The position numbers and the translations under genes were made by a program. The notes below the pieces were generated by a model that saw only the letters and a list, made by a program, of their open reading frames with translations, had not been told where the DNA came from and ran no database searches. Positions 1 through 12,400 of a DNA stretch of 64,000 nt are shown piece by piece; positions within the stretch are counted from its first letter, which is position 1; every line of letters starts with the position of its first letter. Source of the stretch: Paenibacillus silvae (GTDB taxonomy: Bacteria > Bacillota > Bacilli > Paenibacillales > Paenibacillaceae); the NCBI RefSeq assembly GCF_014639235.1, contig NZ_BMFU01000001.1:868001-932000 (forward strand), written 5' to 3'.

Positions 1-3000
1 TATGCTGCTGCATATGCTGTCTGGTGTTATGAATGAGCTTATGCAATGCCTGTTCTGTCTTTGCAGAGAAGGTTAGCAGATGCTCCCGTGCCGAATCATT
101 CTCCCGAAGCGCCGGCGTCTTCCATTCCTCCACCACAATATGGGCATTGGTACCGCCAAGGCCGAACGAACTGATCCCCGCTTTACGCGTTTTTCCTTCA
201 GGCACCTCCCACTTCCTGTGCTCATTAACGATATAGAAGGGAGACTGCTCCAGACGAAGCGCTGGATTAGGATGATCCATATGTAGACTCGGAACAAGTT
301 CCTTGTGCTGCATACTAAGCAATACCTTCGCCAGGCTCGCTCCACTGGAGGCTGCAAATAGATGTCCGATATTGGTTTTGACTGAGCCAAGACCAATGGA
401 GGTATCATTACCGTATCCCTTTTCCTGAAACAAGCGGAGTAGCGCATTCACCTCGATGGGATCTCCGATTCTGGTTCCTGATCCATGTGCTTCTATATAA
501 GAAATCTCCTGCGGATTCAGGTTGGCATCGCGGTATGCTGCACGCAGCACTTCATATTGTCCCTGTGGATTCGGCGCCATAATTCCCAATGAATATCCGT
601 CGTTATTCACGGCTGCCCCTCGAATCACACCATAGATGTGTTTATTAGCTCGAACTGCCTCTGTCAGCGGCTCCAGGTATACAACGACTGCACCCTCACC
701 GATGACCGAACCGTCGGCCTCCTGGTCAAACACCTTCGTATGCTGTGTAGAAGAACAGATTCCTGCATTACGCGACAGCTGATGTACATAAGGTGTAGCG
801 AGAATGCTTGCTCCGCCTACCACTGCACCAGAGATGCGTTTGTCCTGAATGGCTGCAATTGCCTGCGTCAACGCCACCAGAAATGAAGAACAGGCCGTAT
901 CAATCGCCAGTGCAGGACCAGTGAAGTTATATAAATGTGAAATAGAAGCAGCAGCGATATTAGACATGTTGCCAACCATCGCATGAGAGTGAACCTCGAA
1001 CCCTTCACTGCGATTCATATAATCTACAACCAGATCAAAGTACGAGCTCGGGTTCATGCCCACATAAACGCCAACATCACGCTTATGCTCCTGATCCAGA
1101 ATCATGCCTGCATCCTCAAGCGCTTCGTAAGCAACCTCAAGCAGCTTGCGATGCTGTGGGTCCATAAATGCTGCTTGTTCTGCTGGAATCTCAAAGAACT
1201 CGTGATCAAAGGTGTCCGGATGTTTTAATTCACCGATCCAGTCATCCCAATCCGGACGCCTGGAGCGTGCGGCGCGTTCCAGACTGACCCGATCCACGCT
1301 GTCCAGGCCTTCAACGAGATTGCTCCAGAATTGCTCTTGTGTATCTGAATCAGGCAACCTTAATGACAATCCCGTTATTGCAATAGCCCGGTGCACATTC
1401 AACTGATTATCTGCATGCAGTGTCTTTTCGAGCGGCTTGTGATCTTCAGGAAGCTCCTGAAGATACTCCACCATTTCCTGTACCGTTCTGCCAAAAACGA
1501 GGACTTCTTGTCCCAATTCACGGCCCATATGCGTAGACAATTTGTCTAGTAATTGATAGGCAACAATCGAGTTCCCTCCCAGAGCAAGAAACGGGGTATC
1601 CATTGCAACCTTCTCGATTGGCAATTGCAGGACTTCTGCCCAAGCGCTTCGTACCGTTTGCTCCAAAGATACAGAGTGAACAATCTCGGGAGTGGCCTGC
1701 GGTTTGTTTTGCTGAATCATCGCTTCAATCGCTTCAATATCCGGATTAAATGCACCATTCTCATATTCGTTTCTCAGCATAAATCGCTGCACCTTGCCAC
1801 TTGTCGTTTTAGGGATAACCTTAATGGGAAGCACATGTGTGATCTCAATTCCAAGACCAGCTCTCATTCGATTCATCAGGTCCTGGCGTATGTCCAGAAA
1901 CTGCGGAGTGGTCGATTTGTATTTCACAAATACAAGCAGTTCCTCGGTTTGTGTCACGCTGTTAAAATGTCCTACCACCGTCAGATTTCCTCTTGGAATA
2001 CTACTGTTGCCATATAAAATCTCTTCCAGATCATGTGCATAATGATTCTGACCACGGATAAAAACGATATCCTTAATTCGTCCGCTCACCACCAGCGAAC
2101 CATCTGCCATAAAACCAAGATCTCCTGTCCTGAGCCATCCGTCCACGAACAGCTCCCGGTTGACCTCAGGCAGATTGTAATACCCGGAAGTTACCGATTC
2201 ACCGCGAATCTGGATTTCACCTACAACCCGCTCATCTACAACCTCTCCCTGCTCACTCGCTATCCGAATCTGGATTCCAGTCATGGGATAACCTTCATGC
2301 ACAAATTCAATCATATCTGCCGGGTCATGATCAGCAGCATCAACTGCAACAGCTCTCCCATGCTGCACAAGCTCTTGGCGAGACAACCGCTCTATTCGCG
2401 GCTCTTCTCCCAGTCGCGAGGTACATACACCTACAGTGGCCTCGGCCATGCCGTATGCGGGAAACATCATCTCAGCGCGATAACCGCAGGAGCTGAATTT
2501 TTGGGCAAAGCGTTCAATAACTCTGGTCGAGATCGGCTCAGCCCCGTTCAAGGTCATGCGTAGTGAGGACAAGTCAAGGCTGGCCAGTTTGGAATCCGGG
2601 ATCTTCTGAACCATCCATTCAAAGCCAAAGTTGGTGCAGCAAAACCATTTCCCCTGGTGCTCCGTAATTTTGCGCAAGAATAAATACGGTGATCGTACGA
2701 ATGTATATGGAGACATCACCATCAGGTTTGCACCACTTATCACCGTTGTTAGATGTTGCCCGAACATTCCCATATCGTGAGTATGCGGCAGCCAGGTGAA
2801 CACATTGTCCCCTTCTTCAGCACCAAGGAAAGTCTTGCAGGCAATGCTGTTAGCGATAATGTTGTAGTTGGTTAACTGCACCCCTTTGGGAATTCCCGTA
2901 CTGCCTGATGAGAACTGCAGAAATACAATGTCTTCAGGAGATGTCAGGTTGATTTCAGCAAGGGTTTTACTCTTTTGCAGCTCGCCGACACTAATACATC

Positions 3001-3460
3001 TCAATCCATGGAATATGGCGCTCTGTGTCAACTGTGTATATTTAGGTAAAAAGACTTCTTCTACGATGACGGCCGGCCGATCGAGCACTTCCCATATTTT
3101 CGTGAATTTCTCCAGACCCGCCGAGCCAGGTTCCCAGGAGGCAGGAGGACTGACAGGGGCGACAATAATGCCGCCCAGCATGCAAGCCCAAAATGTGCGA
3201 TAAAACTGCTGTGAATGATCAATTTCCAAAATAACAACTTGCCCTTTGCATATCCCGCTCTCAAGCAGGCCCTGCAAATACAAACGCCCTTGTCTCAATA
3301 GCTCAGGATACGATTCAAACTGCTCTTCACCTGATGAACTGATATACGTGATGCCCTTCTCCGGATGTGTATCAGCGATATACATGAGAAGTTCAGCAAC
3401 TGTTGCATAATGCTCCGGCACAATCAACTCTGGCCCTCGTTGTATGGATCTACTGGACAT
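1..3460 (-). CDS. Fatty acyl-AMP ligase / ACP / ketosynthase hybrid synthase (5' part, cut by window edge)
   Basis: This is the initiation protein of a lipopeptide assembly line; 1153 codons are visible and the rest lies left of the window. Residues about 1-560 are a fatty acyl-AMP ligase with the adenylate motif SSGSTGIPKG near residue 185. An acyl carrier domain follows, with its phosphopantetheine serine in GGNSIVA near residue 630. A ketosynthase begins near residue 690, with its active cysteine in DTACSSF near residue 856 and histidines in EAHGSGT and TNIGH. By family knowledge, FAAL activates a free fatty acid as acyl-AMP and loads it on the ACP; the KS then extends it. The ATG at 3460 has GGAGGTG upstream and overlaps the end of the preceding giant gene by 11 bp, so the two are translationally coupled. 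An acyltransferase and later domains (perhaps an aminotransferase, as in iturin-type synthases) are expected outside the window; that is inference. Confidence 0.93.
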   Translation of the reverse strand, partial: MSSRSIQRGPELIVPEHYATVAELLMYIADTHPEKGITYISSSGEEQFESYPELLRQGRLYLQGLLESGICKGQVVILEIDHSQQFYRTFWACMLGGIIVAPVSPPASWEPGSAGLEKFTKIWEVLDRPAVIVEEVFLPKYTQLTQSAIFHGLRCISVGELQKSKTLAEINLTSPEDIVFLQFSSGSTGIPKGVQLTNYNIIANSIACKTFLGAEEGDNVFTWLPHTHDMGMFGQHLTTVISGANLMVMSPYTFVRSPYLFLRKITEHQGKWFCCTNFGFEWMVQKIPDSKLASLDLSSLRMTLNGAEPISTRVIERFAQKFSSCGYRAEMMFPAYGMAEATVGVCTSRLGEEPRIERLSRQELVQHGRAVAVDAADHDPADMIEFVHEGYPMTGIQIRIASEQGEVVDERVVGEIQIRGESVTSGYYNLPEVNRELFVDGWLRTGDLGFMADGSLVVSGRIKDIVFIRGQNHYAHDLEEILYGNSSIPRGNLTVVGHFNSVTQTEELLVFVKYKSTTPQFLDIRQDLMNRMRAGLGIEITHVLPIKVIPKTTSGKVQRFMLRNEYENGAFNPDIEAIEAMIQQNKPQATPEIVHSVSLEQTVRSAWAEVLQLPIEKVAMDTPFLALGGNSIVAYQLLDKLSTHMGRELGQEVLVFGRTVQEMVEYLQELPEDHKPLEKTLHADNQLNVHRAIAITGLSLRLPDSDTQEQFWSNLVEGLDSVDRVSLERAARSRRPDWDDWIGELKHPDTFDHEFFEIPAEQAAFMDPQHRKLLEVAYEALEDAGMILDQEHKRDVGVYVGMNPSSYFDLVVDYMNRSEGFEVHSHAMVGNMSNIAAASISHLYNFTGPALAIDTACSSFLVALTQAIAAIQDKRISGAVVGGASILATPYVHQLSRNAGICSSTQHTKVFDQEADGSVIGEGAVVVYLEPLTEAVRANKHIYGVIRGAAVNNDGYSLGIMAPNPQGQYEVLRAAYRDANLNPQEISYIEAHGSGTRIGDPIEVNALLRLFQEKGYGNDTSIGLGSVKTNIGHLFAASSGASLAKVLLSMQHKELVPSLHMDHPNPALRLEQSPFYIVNEHRKWEVPEGKTRKAGISSFGLGGTNAHIVVEEWKTPALRENDSAREHLLTFSAKTEQALHKLIHNTRQHMQQH

Positions 3461-6400
3461 GCTGCACCTCCATTGCCTCATTATGAACTTTCACTATCAC
3501 GCCACTGCCAATCTGTTCCTCAATCTGTTGTTTCAACCGTTCGATGTCCAATCCTGTATGACAAGTCAAGTGTACATAAACGGCTTTTTCATCGTAATGC
3601 ATGACCCACTCCATACTGGCCAGTCCTTGCACAGCATGTTCCTCACCCGTCAGCTCGGATTCCGGTACGGCCTCCTCACCGGAGATGAAGCCCTGGAAGT
3701 TGAACAGAATCAGCTGTCGCGGCTCCTCCGGAGTTTGTGTGTAAGCTGCATGAAGCTGTCTATGGATGCCCGTATATTGGGATGCAACGACCGGATCATG
3801 AGTGAGTGCCATAAAATTAAGGCGATGCTTTTTAATCCAGTCCAGATGCTGCATCAGATGCTCCTTGGAAAAATCATCATGCACAAGAAGTGGAATGAGA
3901 TCCAGAAATTCTCCGACGTAATCGTAATAGGAGTTCTGTCCATACTCGCGTCCATAATGCACCAAAGCAATCGGCAGATGACTTATATTCAGGCACGAAG
4001 TAAGGATGTTCGCAAAAGTTGTAAAATGAGTCCACCAGACCTGCTCCGATTGCTCGCCTGTGGAAGCCGTAAGTGGTATTTCGACAGTCAACGCCGAAGG
4101 CGAGCCATGTCCTGAACTGCTCTTTAATTGATGCATTACATTGCTGTTATGATGGCTCCATGTCTGAATGGCAAACCGCTCTTCCAGATCGGCTTCGCTT
4201 ATGCCAACAGGCCCCTGAGACAGCTCAAGCACATAATCTTCATACTTTCGCAGCTCGAATGTACGATTCATATCGCTTGCTGTCGTTTGTTGATTACGGA
4301 TAACATCTGACTGAAGCTGCTGCTTGATGATCTCGGCACTCATTCCGTCAAAGGCAAGATGATCAAAGCCCCAAATCAGCTTATGCTCTGTGGCTGAAGT
4401 ACGCAGAATGCATAGCCTCCATGGTAAGCCCTCCAGTACATAGGGCTGATGTAATATTGCCTGAACCAGCTTGTGCTCCAGTTGTCGCAATGCAGCAGGA
4501 GCATAGTGACAAACGTCAAGATATGGAATCAGCTGCAACAACATATTTGCTGCAAGAGACAGATCGCACTGATGCCAGCAGAGCATTTCGTCTTCCTTAT
4601 ATAGAACACTGTGCAGTAACTGATGGCGGGCAATAACCCCGAGGATCAGCCTTTTCACAGCGTATTCATGTAAAGGCGCCTCCAATGTAGTGATAAAACC
4701 GCTTGCTCGTGAAGTTGTGCAGGCATGTGCCTGCTGAATTGGAGAGATCGGGAATTGGCTTATGGCCGCTGTACCCGACATAAAACTTGAAACCTGACTA
4801 CAATTGTTCAAGACATGTAAAACCAGGCTGTCCCGTTGCTTCTCGTGGAGTGTAAGATCTTGAGGTATTGTAATCGGAGACTGAATGTGCAGGCTTTCTT
4901 CAGCCAACATGGATGATTCGTCCATAGCTGATAATGATTGTGCCAACGCTCTGGCTGTATGATATTGGAATAATTCGCTCACGCTGATGGCAATTCCTTC
5001 TTTTGACAAAATTTGAGTTAAAGCAATCGCTTTAAGCGAATGTCCCCCATGCTGGAAGAAATGATCTGTTACGCCCAAGTGAGGATTATTCAAAATTTGT
5101 CTCATCGCATTCAGGATAATTCGTTCTGCATCCGTGCTTGCAGAATCTGCTGTAACATGGGTAGAATGCACTTTCGTCATGTCAGATAGAGCCTTCCGAT
5201 CCACCTTGCCATTAGCGTTGATAGGCAGATGATCCATGCGCACAATCTGTGCAGGGACCATGTATTCGGGCAACCGTTTGTGCAGCTCTGTACGAACTTC
5301 GTCAACTGTTCGTTCAGTATTCGCTTCCGTTGTGTAAAACGCTGAAACGTATAAGCTGCCTGAAGCATCTGTTGCGGTCATCACAAAGGCATCCTTGACG
5401 CCTGGCTGCTGCTCAAGACAATTACTTATCTCTGACAGCTCAATTCGGAAACCTCTGATCTTGACTTGAAAATCGGAGCGTTCAATAAACATCAGGCTGC
5501 CGTCCATTCGACGCTTGACCATGTCTCCTGTACGGTACATCCGTTCTCCCTTACGGAAAGGATCTTCTACAAAATGTTTACGTGTAAGCTCTTCACGATT
5601 CAGATAACCGATGCCTACCGCATCCCCGCTAATGTATAACTCGCCAGGCACATTGACAGGTACAGGATTCAATTCTTCATCCAGCACATACAGAGCTGTA
5701 TTGGACAACGGATAACCTATAGGAAGCGAGTCGGTATACGGCTCCGTTTGCTCCAGCAAATGATAGGAGGCAAAGAAGGTCGCTTCCGTTGGACCATATC
5801 CATTTAACAGCTTGCCTGGCCCTACACATGCAAGAGCTTTGTTCGCGTGGCTTACAGATGCGGCTTCCCCTCCAAACATCACCTGGCGAACGTTCTTCAG
5901 GCACTCCACATCCCAATCCACCAGCATATTAAACAACGAGGTGGTGATAAAAAATACAGAAATCTGCTGCTGACGAATCACACCTGCCAGACGAGCCATA
6001 TCAAGAATGATGTCTTTTGGAATGAGTACCAGAGTAGCTCCATTTATTAATGAAGCAAAAATATCGAATATCGACCCGTCAAATGCATAATTGGAAACCT
6101 GTAACACCCGATCCTCAGGCACTACCGTCACAAAATTACTTTTTTTCATGACCTTGATAACATTGCGATGACTCATCACTGTGCCTTTGGGCATACCGGT
6201 TGATCCCGATGTGTAGATGATATAAGCCGGGTCAACCGCCTTCGTACGAACCTGTATGAACTGCTCCTCAGGCTCCCCAGTAACGACAGCTGTCAGTTCT
6301 TCAGCAGGCACCACCACATTCGCAACCACAGACCTCCATGCCGGAGCATACGCTGCTTCAGTCAAAAGCAAAGGCGCATTGCAATCCTGTAAAATATACT

Positions 6401-9400
6401 CCACTCGTGCTGACGGTGAAGCCGGATCAATCGGTACGTAGTGACAACCTGCTGTTAGTGTAGCAAGGATGCTGATCATCTGGATCGGTCCACGGTCCAG
6501 GAGCAAAGCGATACTTGAGCCTGATTGCACCTTACGTTCAAGTATTGTGGATACGAGCCTTTGAACATTAGCATGAACATCGGCATAGCTCCATTCCTCA
6601 TCTCCCCATACCAGTGCTGTCTTGTAACCATGTAAACGAACCTGTTCCTCGAACAGTTCAGGAATCGTTGCTTCCCGTGGATAAGGCATCTGGTTTGCAT
6701 TTACTCCGAACAGTAGCCATTCATGCTCTTCAGGCACAGTAAGTTTGATTTGACGAATCCGTTCAGCATCTCCCGCGATAATCTGGTTCAGAATATATTG
6801 AAATTTTTTCATCATGAGTTCCATGGAAGACAGATCGAACAATTCAGAACGATATTCCAGTTCAATCGTATACTGCTGCTGATGTTCAACTACTGTCCAT
6901 GTCTGATCAAACTTGGCATCTACCTTGCCGTCGATCCAGGGTTCAACATGCAGACCTCCAGCTTCAGGATGATCTGTGCCCATGTTGATGTAGTTCAGCA
7001 CAATGTCAAACAGCGGATTACGGTTCAAGTCACCGAACAACCCAAGCTGCTCTACAAGTGCTTCATACGGATATTGCTGATGTTGATAGCAGGATAACAG
7101 CTTGCTTCGAACCTCGTTCAAATACAGCTCCACAGGCTGATCCTTGTCCACTGTAGACCGTATAGCCAGCATATTCACAAACATGCCCATGACGTTCTCA
7201 AGCTCTGGCTTCTCTCTTCCCGCTACAGCTGTACCAATGACCAGATCTTCTTGTCTGGTGTATTTCCAGATCAGAACATTCAATGTGGCCATGAAAAGCA
7301 TGTATGGAGTGAATGCCTGTCTTGCACAAAATTCGTTGATCTGAGCACTTAACGATTCCTCAAGCTCAGTGCTGATCCGTTCTCCTTGATGGGACAACAC
7401 TGCACGTCTCGGGTGATCCGTAAGCAATTCAACAGGTGCAGGTACATCCCCAAACTCCTGCAGCCAGAACGCCACATCTTCAGCAGCATGCCGTTCAGAT
7501 GTCGATGAATCAAGCCATTCGGCATAATCCTTGTACTGAAGTGTTAAAGGCTCAAGGGATTCCCCTCTGTACAGGCGGGCAAATTCCTGCATCAGAATTG
7601 CAATCGAGCTCTGATCGGAGATGATATGGTGCATGTCGATGAACAGAATATGTTCCTCTTCTGCAAGACGCGCAAGCTTTACGCGAACCAGCGGTGCACG
7701 GGTCAGATCAAAAGGCTGTATCCACTCGCTCAGCTGTTCTGGCTCTGCTTTTTCCAGCTCCAGCAATTCCACAACACTGCCAACCTGTTCCTCGATGATC
7801 TGAACCAGCTCACCCTCCACCATCTCGAATCGGGTTCGGAACGCCTCATGCCGCTGTACGAGAGCATCCATAACCGCGATAAATCGAGCAGTATCCAGCT
7901 CCCCTCGCAGCCTGTACGAGCTTGCGAGATTATAGGCAGTGCTTTCCCCCTTCAACCACTCATGAACAACAAACATTCGTCTCTGTGCCGAGGTGGTCTG
8001 GTATCTGTCTTTCAAGGCTGCTGGGATAATAGGTCGTCCTGTCGGCTCTTCACCTGTAGATTGCTGTTCATGAATCCTTTCCACCATGCGAGCCAGCACC
8101 GAGTATTCAAAAACATCGTCCAGGCCCATCGACACACCGAACATATCCTTGATGCGGGATGCCAGAGAGATCGCCTTCAGGGAATGCCCTCCAAGCTGGA
8201 AGAAATCATCCTCAGAGTCTACAGTCTCGCAACCAAGCAGTTCCTGCCACAGCTTTGCGGTTACTTCGTATATCTCATCGCTGCTCCACCGAACCCCGGC
8301 CTTGTGATTCTGCGACAAATCTGCTGATGATGCCGTTGCATCCACTGTTTGGGGCGTGCCTGTAAGCAGATACAGCGGAACGTCATGCTTATGGACAATC
8401 GGATCAAACGAATAAGTCGGTAGAGACACTTTTTGCCCAGACCCTTGTCCATTCACTTGCTCCCAGTCCAGTTCCATGCCCAGGCACCAGCATTGTCCCA
8501 ATGTTTTCATAAAATAAATATCCGCCTCGAGTAAACTGGATCGATCTCCGGTAAGCGAAACAACCTGTGCTTCCTTCAAGTCAGGCCTCCACACTTGTTC
8601 AAGCTTTGCCTCCTGCGCCGGATACGTGATCATCCAGAGTGTGCTTTCGGGAAGAGATAGAAGACCCTCTTGGGTTAATAACGGGAACTTGGACGCTGCC
8701 CTGATGAACGGCAAAACATGAGATGCCAGCTCAGCAACAGAATTCTCCATACCATGTTCTGTCCCGCTGCCTCTTGACGCATGTAATGCATCACTCAAAG
8801 CTCCGTCTTGGGATGACCATTCATGCCAGTTATACAGCAGACGCACAGCTTGAACCGGCTCAAGCGCATCACCGAGAACCAATCCCACCAATTCACCGAT
8901 CCCTTGCCCGTATATCACATCTGGTTGTATTCCTGACTGAAGGAGCGTGGCGAACAAAGCGTGCTGAACTACAAAGCAATACATGCGTTCCAGGCGTGCT
9001 TCACGAATCGGCCGACCTATGCTCTGACGAATTGCATATTGCTCCTTCGCTTCAAACAGGTCCAGCATACGATCGAAGTGCTGGTTGAATCGTTCAGATA
9101 TGTGGCTGCGATAGCTTGAAGCATACATTTCGCGAATCATGCGGGGCTCCCAGGCAGCATCCCCACCGATGTAAAACACTACTTGTCTTCTGGATTGCTC
9201 CACGCTACCCTGTGCCTCAACCTCATACAGATCATCGCCAGAAGGGATAACCCCCTCAGCCACCACAAGCGTTTTGCGATGATTGAACCTGCTTCTGCCC
9301 GTCTGCAGCGTCCATGCCGCATCGGACAGCTGCTCTGGCATTTTCTCCAGTGCCTGTATAACGGAATGGTAGGTCCGTTCCAAAGCAGCTTCACTCTTCG

Positions 9401-12400
9401 CCGAGAAAGGAAGCAGCAGCAAAGGCTGATACACAGCCTGACCCTCCAATGGAGGTGCCTGCTCTAATACAACATGGGCATTCGTGCCACCGATACCAAA
9501 GGAGCTGACGGCTGCACGCAGCACCTGTTCCTTATTTTCGAAATGCTGCGGGTCCCGGTTGATATAAAAAGGACTACGCTCCAGCTCCAGCATCGGGTTG
9601 GCTCTGTCCATATGAATCTGCGGCGGAACGGTACGATGATGCAGCGTTAGAACCGTTTTGATAAACCCGGCAACGCCTGCCGCAGCATCAAGATGGCCTA
9701 TATTCGCCTTGACCGAGCCAAGTGCGCAATAATTTTGCTTTTCCGTCTCCCAAGACTGTCGAAGTGCTTCAATCTCGATCGGATCTCCCAGCTTGGTGCC
9801 GGTCCCATGTGCCTCCACATAGCTGATCTCATCAGGAGATATGCCTGAGCGTTCGAACGCTGTCTGGATTACGTTCACCTGACCGGAAACACTTGGCGCG
9901 GTATACCCGATTTTGTGCAAACCATCATTATTGATCGCCGAGCCTTTGATCACTGCAAATATTTGATCACCATCCCGCTGCGCTTCACGAAGCGGTTTCA
10001 GAACAACCATGCCGCACCCGTTCCCGGAAACGGTACCTGACGCCTGTTCATCGAACGGTCTGCAATGCCCGTCTTTGGAATAAATCATGCCCTCGTGCCA
10101 GTGATAACCCTCTCGCAGCGGATAAGAGATGGACACACCTCCTGCAAGCGCCACATCACACTCCCCACGGATCAGAGACTCTGCCGCCTGGTGAATCGCT
10201 ACGAGAGATGTTGAGCATGCGGTCTGTACAGCCATACTCGGACCTCTAAGATTCAGCTTATGGGATATACGAGTCGTAATATAATCCTTCTCATTCAGCG
10301 TCATCGCTTCAAAGGCTTGCAGAAGGTCGCCTGAACGCCCCAGAAATTGAACCATCCAAGGCAAGCTTGATCCGCTTCCGGCAAATAAGCCGATAGAGCC
10401 TGAGTAGCGATACGGATCACAGCCTGCGTGCTCAAGCGCTTCCCAGGAGCATTGGTGCAGCAGTCGAATCTGCGGGTCCATCAGATCGGATTCCTGATGC
10501 GGATATTCAAAAAACTCGGAATCAAAAAACTCCGTATTCTGCAGCACACCTTTGGCCCGCACATAATCAGAATGCGTATACTCTTCCGGCCTCACACCTG
10601 CCGCGCTAAGTTCCTCTTCAGTCAAGCGAACAATGCCTTCCTCGCCTGCCATCAGATGATCCCAGAACTCATCTATATTGCTTGAACCCGGAAAACGCCC
10701 GGCCATGCCGATCACAGCAATATCCGTTGAGGAAACAGCAATGCTTCTATTTTTCATGTCCGGGTCTGCTTGCATCTCGAACCCATGCTCTTCCATTCTG
10801 CTCTGCTCCTGCACCAAACCTTCTTCGGCCTTGTCCATATCCATCGAAGTCAATCTCTGTTCAGGCATCAGGTGATCTACCAAAGCTGCAATAGAAGAGT
10901 GCTCAAACAGCTGCACAAGCGGGATATTTTTCCCCAGATACGCATTTAACCGATTATTGATTAAAATAAGGCCCAGCGAGTTGCCGCCAATATCAAAAAA
11001 ATGCTCATGTACGTCAACATGATCCCGCTTCAGCATATCCTTCCATGCGTCAATCAGCATGTGTTGCAGCTCTTCACGAGTCTGCTTTTGGCTGGTTGGA
11101 GAGGCAGTGACAGCTGTGACAGACGAATCTGACATGTGAACTGCTGCTTGAACATAGTCAGAGCTTTGCAGGGCATTCCGATTCAATTTGCCATTCGGCA
11201 GAATCGGCAGCTTCTCCAGACGGATCAGACGGGATGGCATCATATAATGAGGCAAACTTTGCTTTAGCCACGCCCGCAGCTGTGCCTCCTTCTCTCCCAT
11301 GGCAGACGCATTAACGTCCGGCTTCATACTGTAGTAAAGAATGATTTGCAGCTGCTCAGGCTGCTCCCCCTCTGCCTTTACAACGGCTTCCCGCACCCCT
11401 GCATAACGCAGGGCCATCTGTTCAATCTCGTTCAGTTCAATCCGATATCCTCTGATCTTCACCTGCTGATCCAGACGCCCGGCCAGTTCGACCTCTCCGC
11501 TCGGCAGGATGCGGGCCAGATCACCCGTTCGATACACTCGCCCTCCCAAAGCAGGCGCATAATCCATGAATTTGACGTTTGTCTCGGCCATGTTGTTCAG
11601 GTATCCGCGCGATAACCCCAGACCCGCAATGCAGAGCTCGCCGAAATTCCCTGGAGGCAGCAGTTCACCTTGATCATCTAAAATGTACAGCTCAGTGTTG
11701 GCGATTGGCTTGCCAATCGTAATCAGATCAGGTTCTATTAATTCTTTGGTCGTTGACCAAATTGTTGTTTCTGTAGGTCCATACATATTAAAGAGACGGG
11801 CAGAGGAATTCTTTTTCACATCCGCCAATAGCGCTGCAGGAACACTTTCTCCCCCGGTGAGTACACAGCGAAGCTGCGGAAGGATCTTGGCAAACTCCGT
11901 ATTCTCCACAAACGCCTTGATACGTGATACCGTACTGAGAATGTGTGTAATGCCGTGTTCCCGTATTCGCTGTGCAGCAAGTACCGGATCAAGCTGCTCC
12001 TGCTCGTCTGCCAGATAAAGCGAGTAGCCTGTACATAGCGGAGCCCACACTTCAAAACCAAAAATATCAAATGAAATCGTGGTGACACTGATCATACGGT
12101 CTGTTTCATGTGCAAAAATCTTTCGGTGTCTGATGTCCTCTATAAAATTAACAATCGCCTCATGAGGGATCATGGCCCCTTTAGGCCGGCCTGTCGAGCC
12201 GGATGTAAAGATGACACAAGACAAGTCTGATGACAGCACGTCCACATTCGGGTTGAGTGTTGAACGTTCAGCAGCAGCAGGCTCATAAACGAGGCGAGCT
12301 CCTTCATATCCCAATATGTCCGCTTCATCAGAAGTGCACAAAAGCAGCTTCATGCAACTATCCTCCATCATGTTCAGTATGCGCTGTGACGGAAATGACG

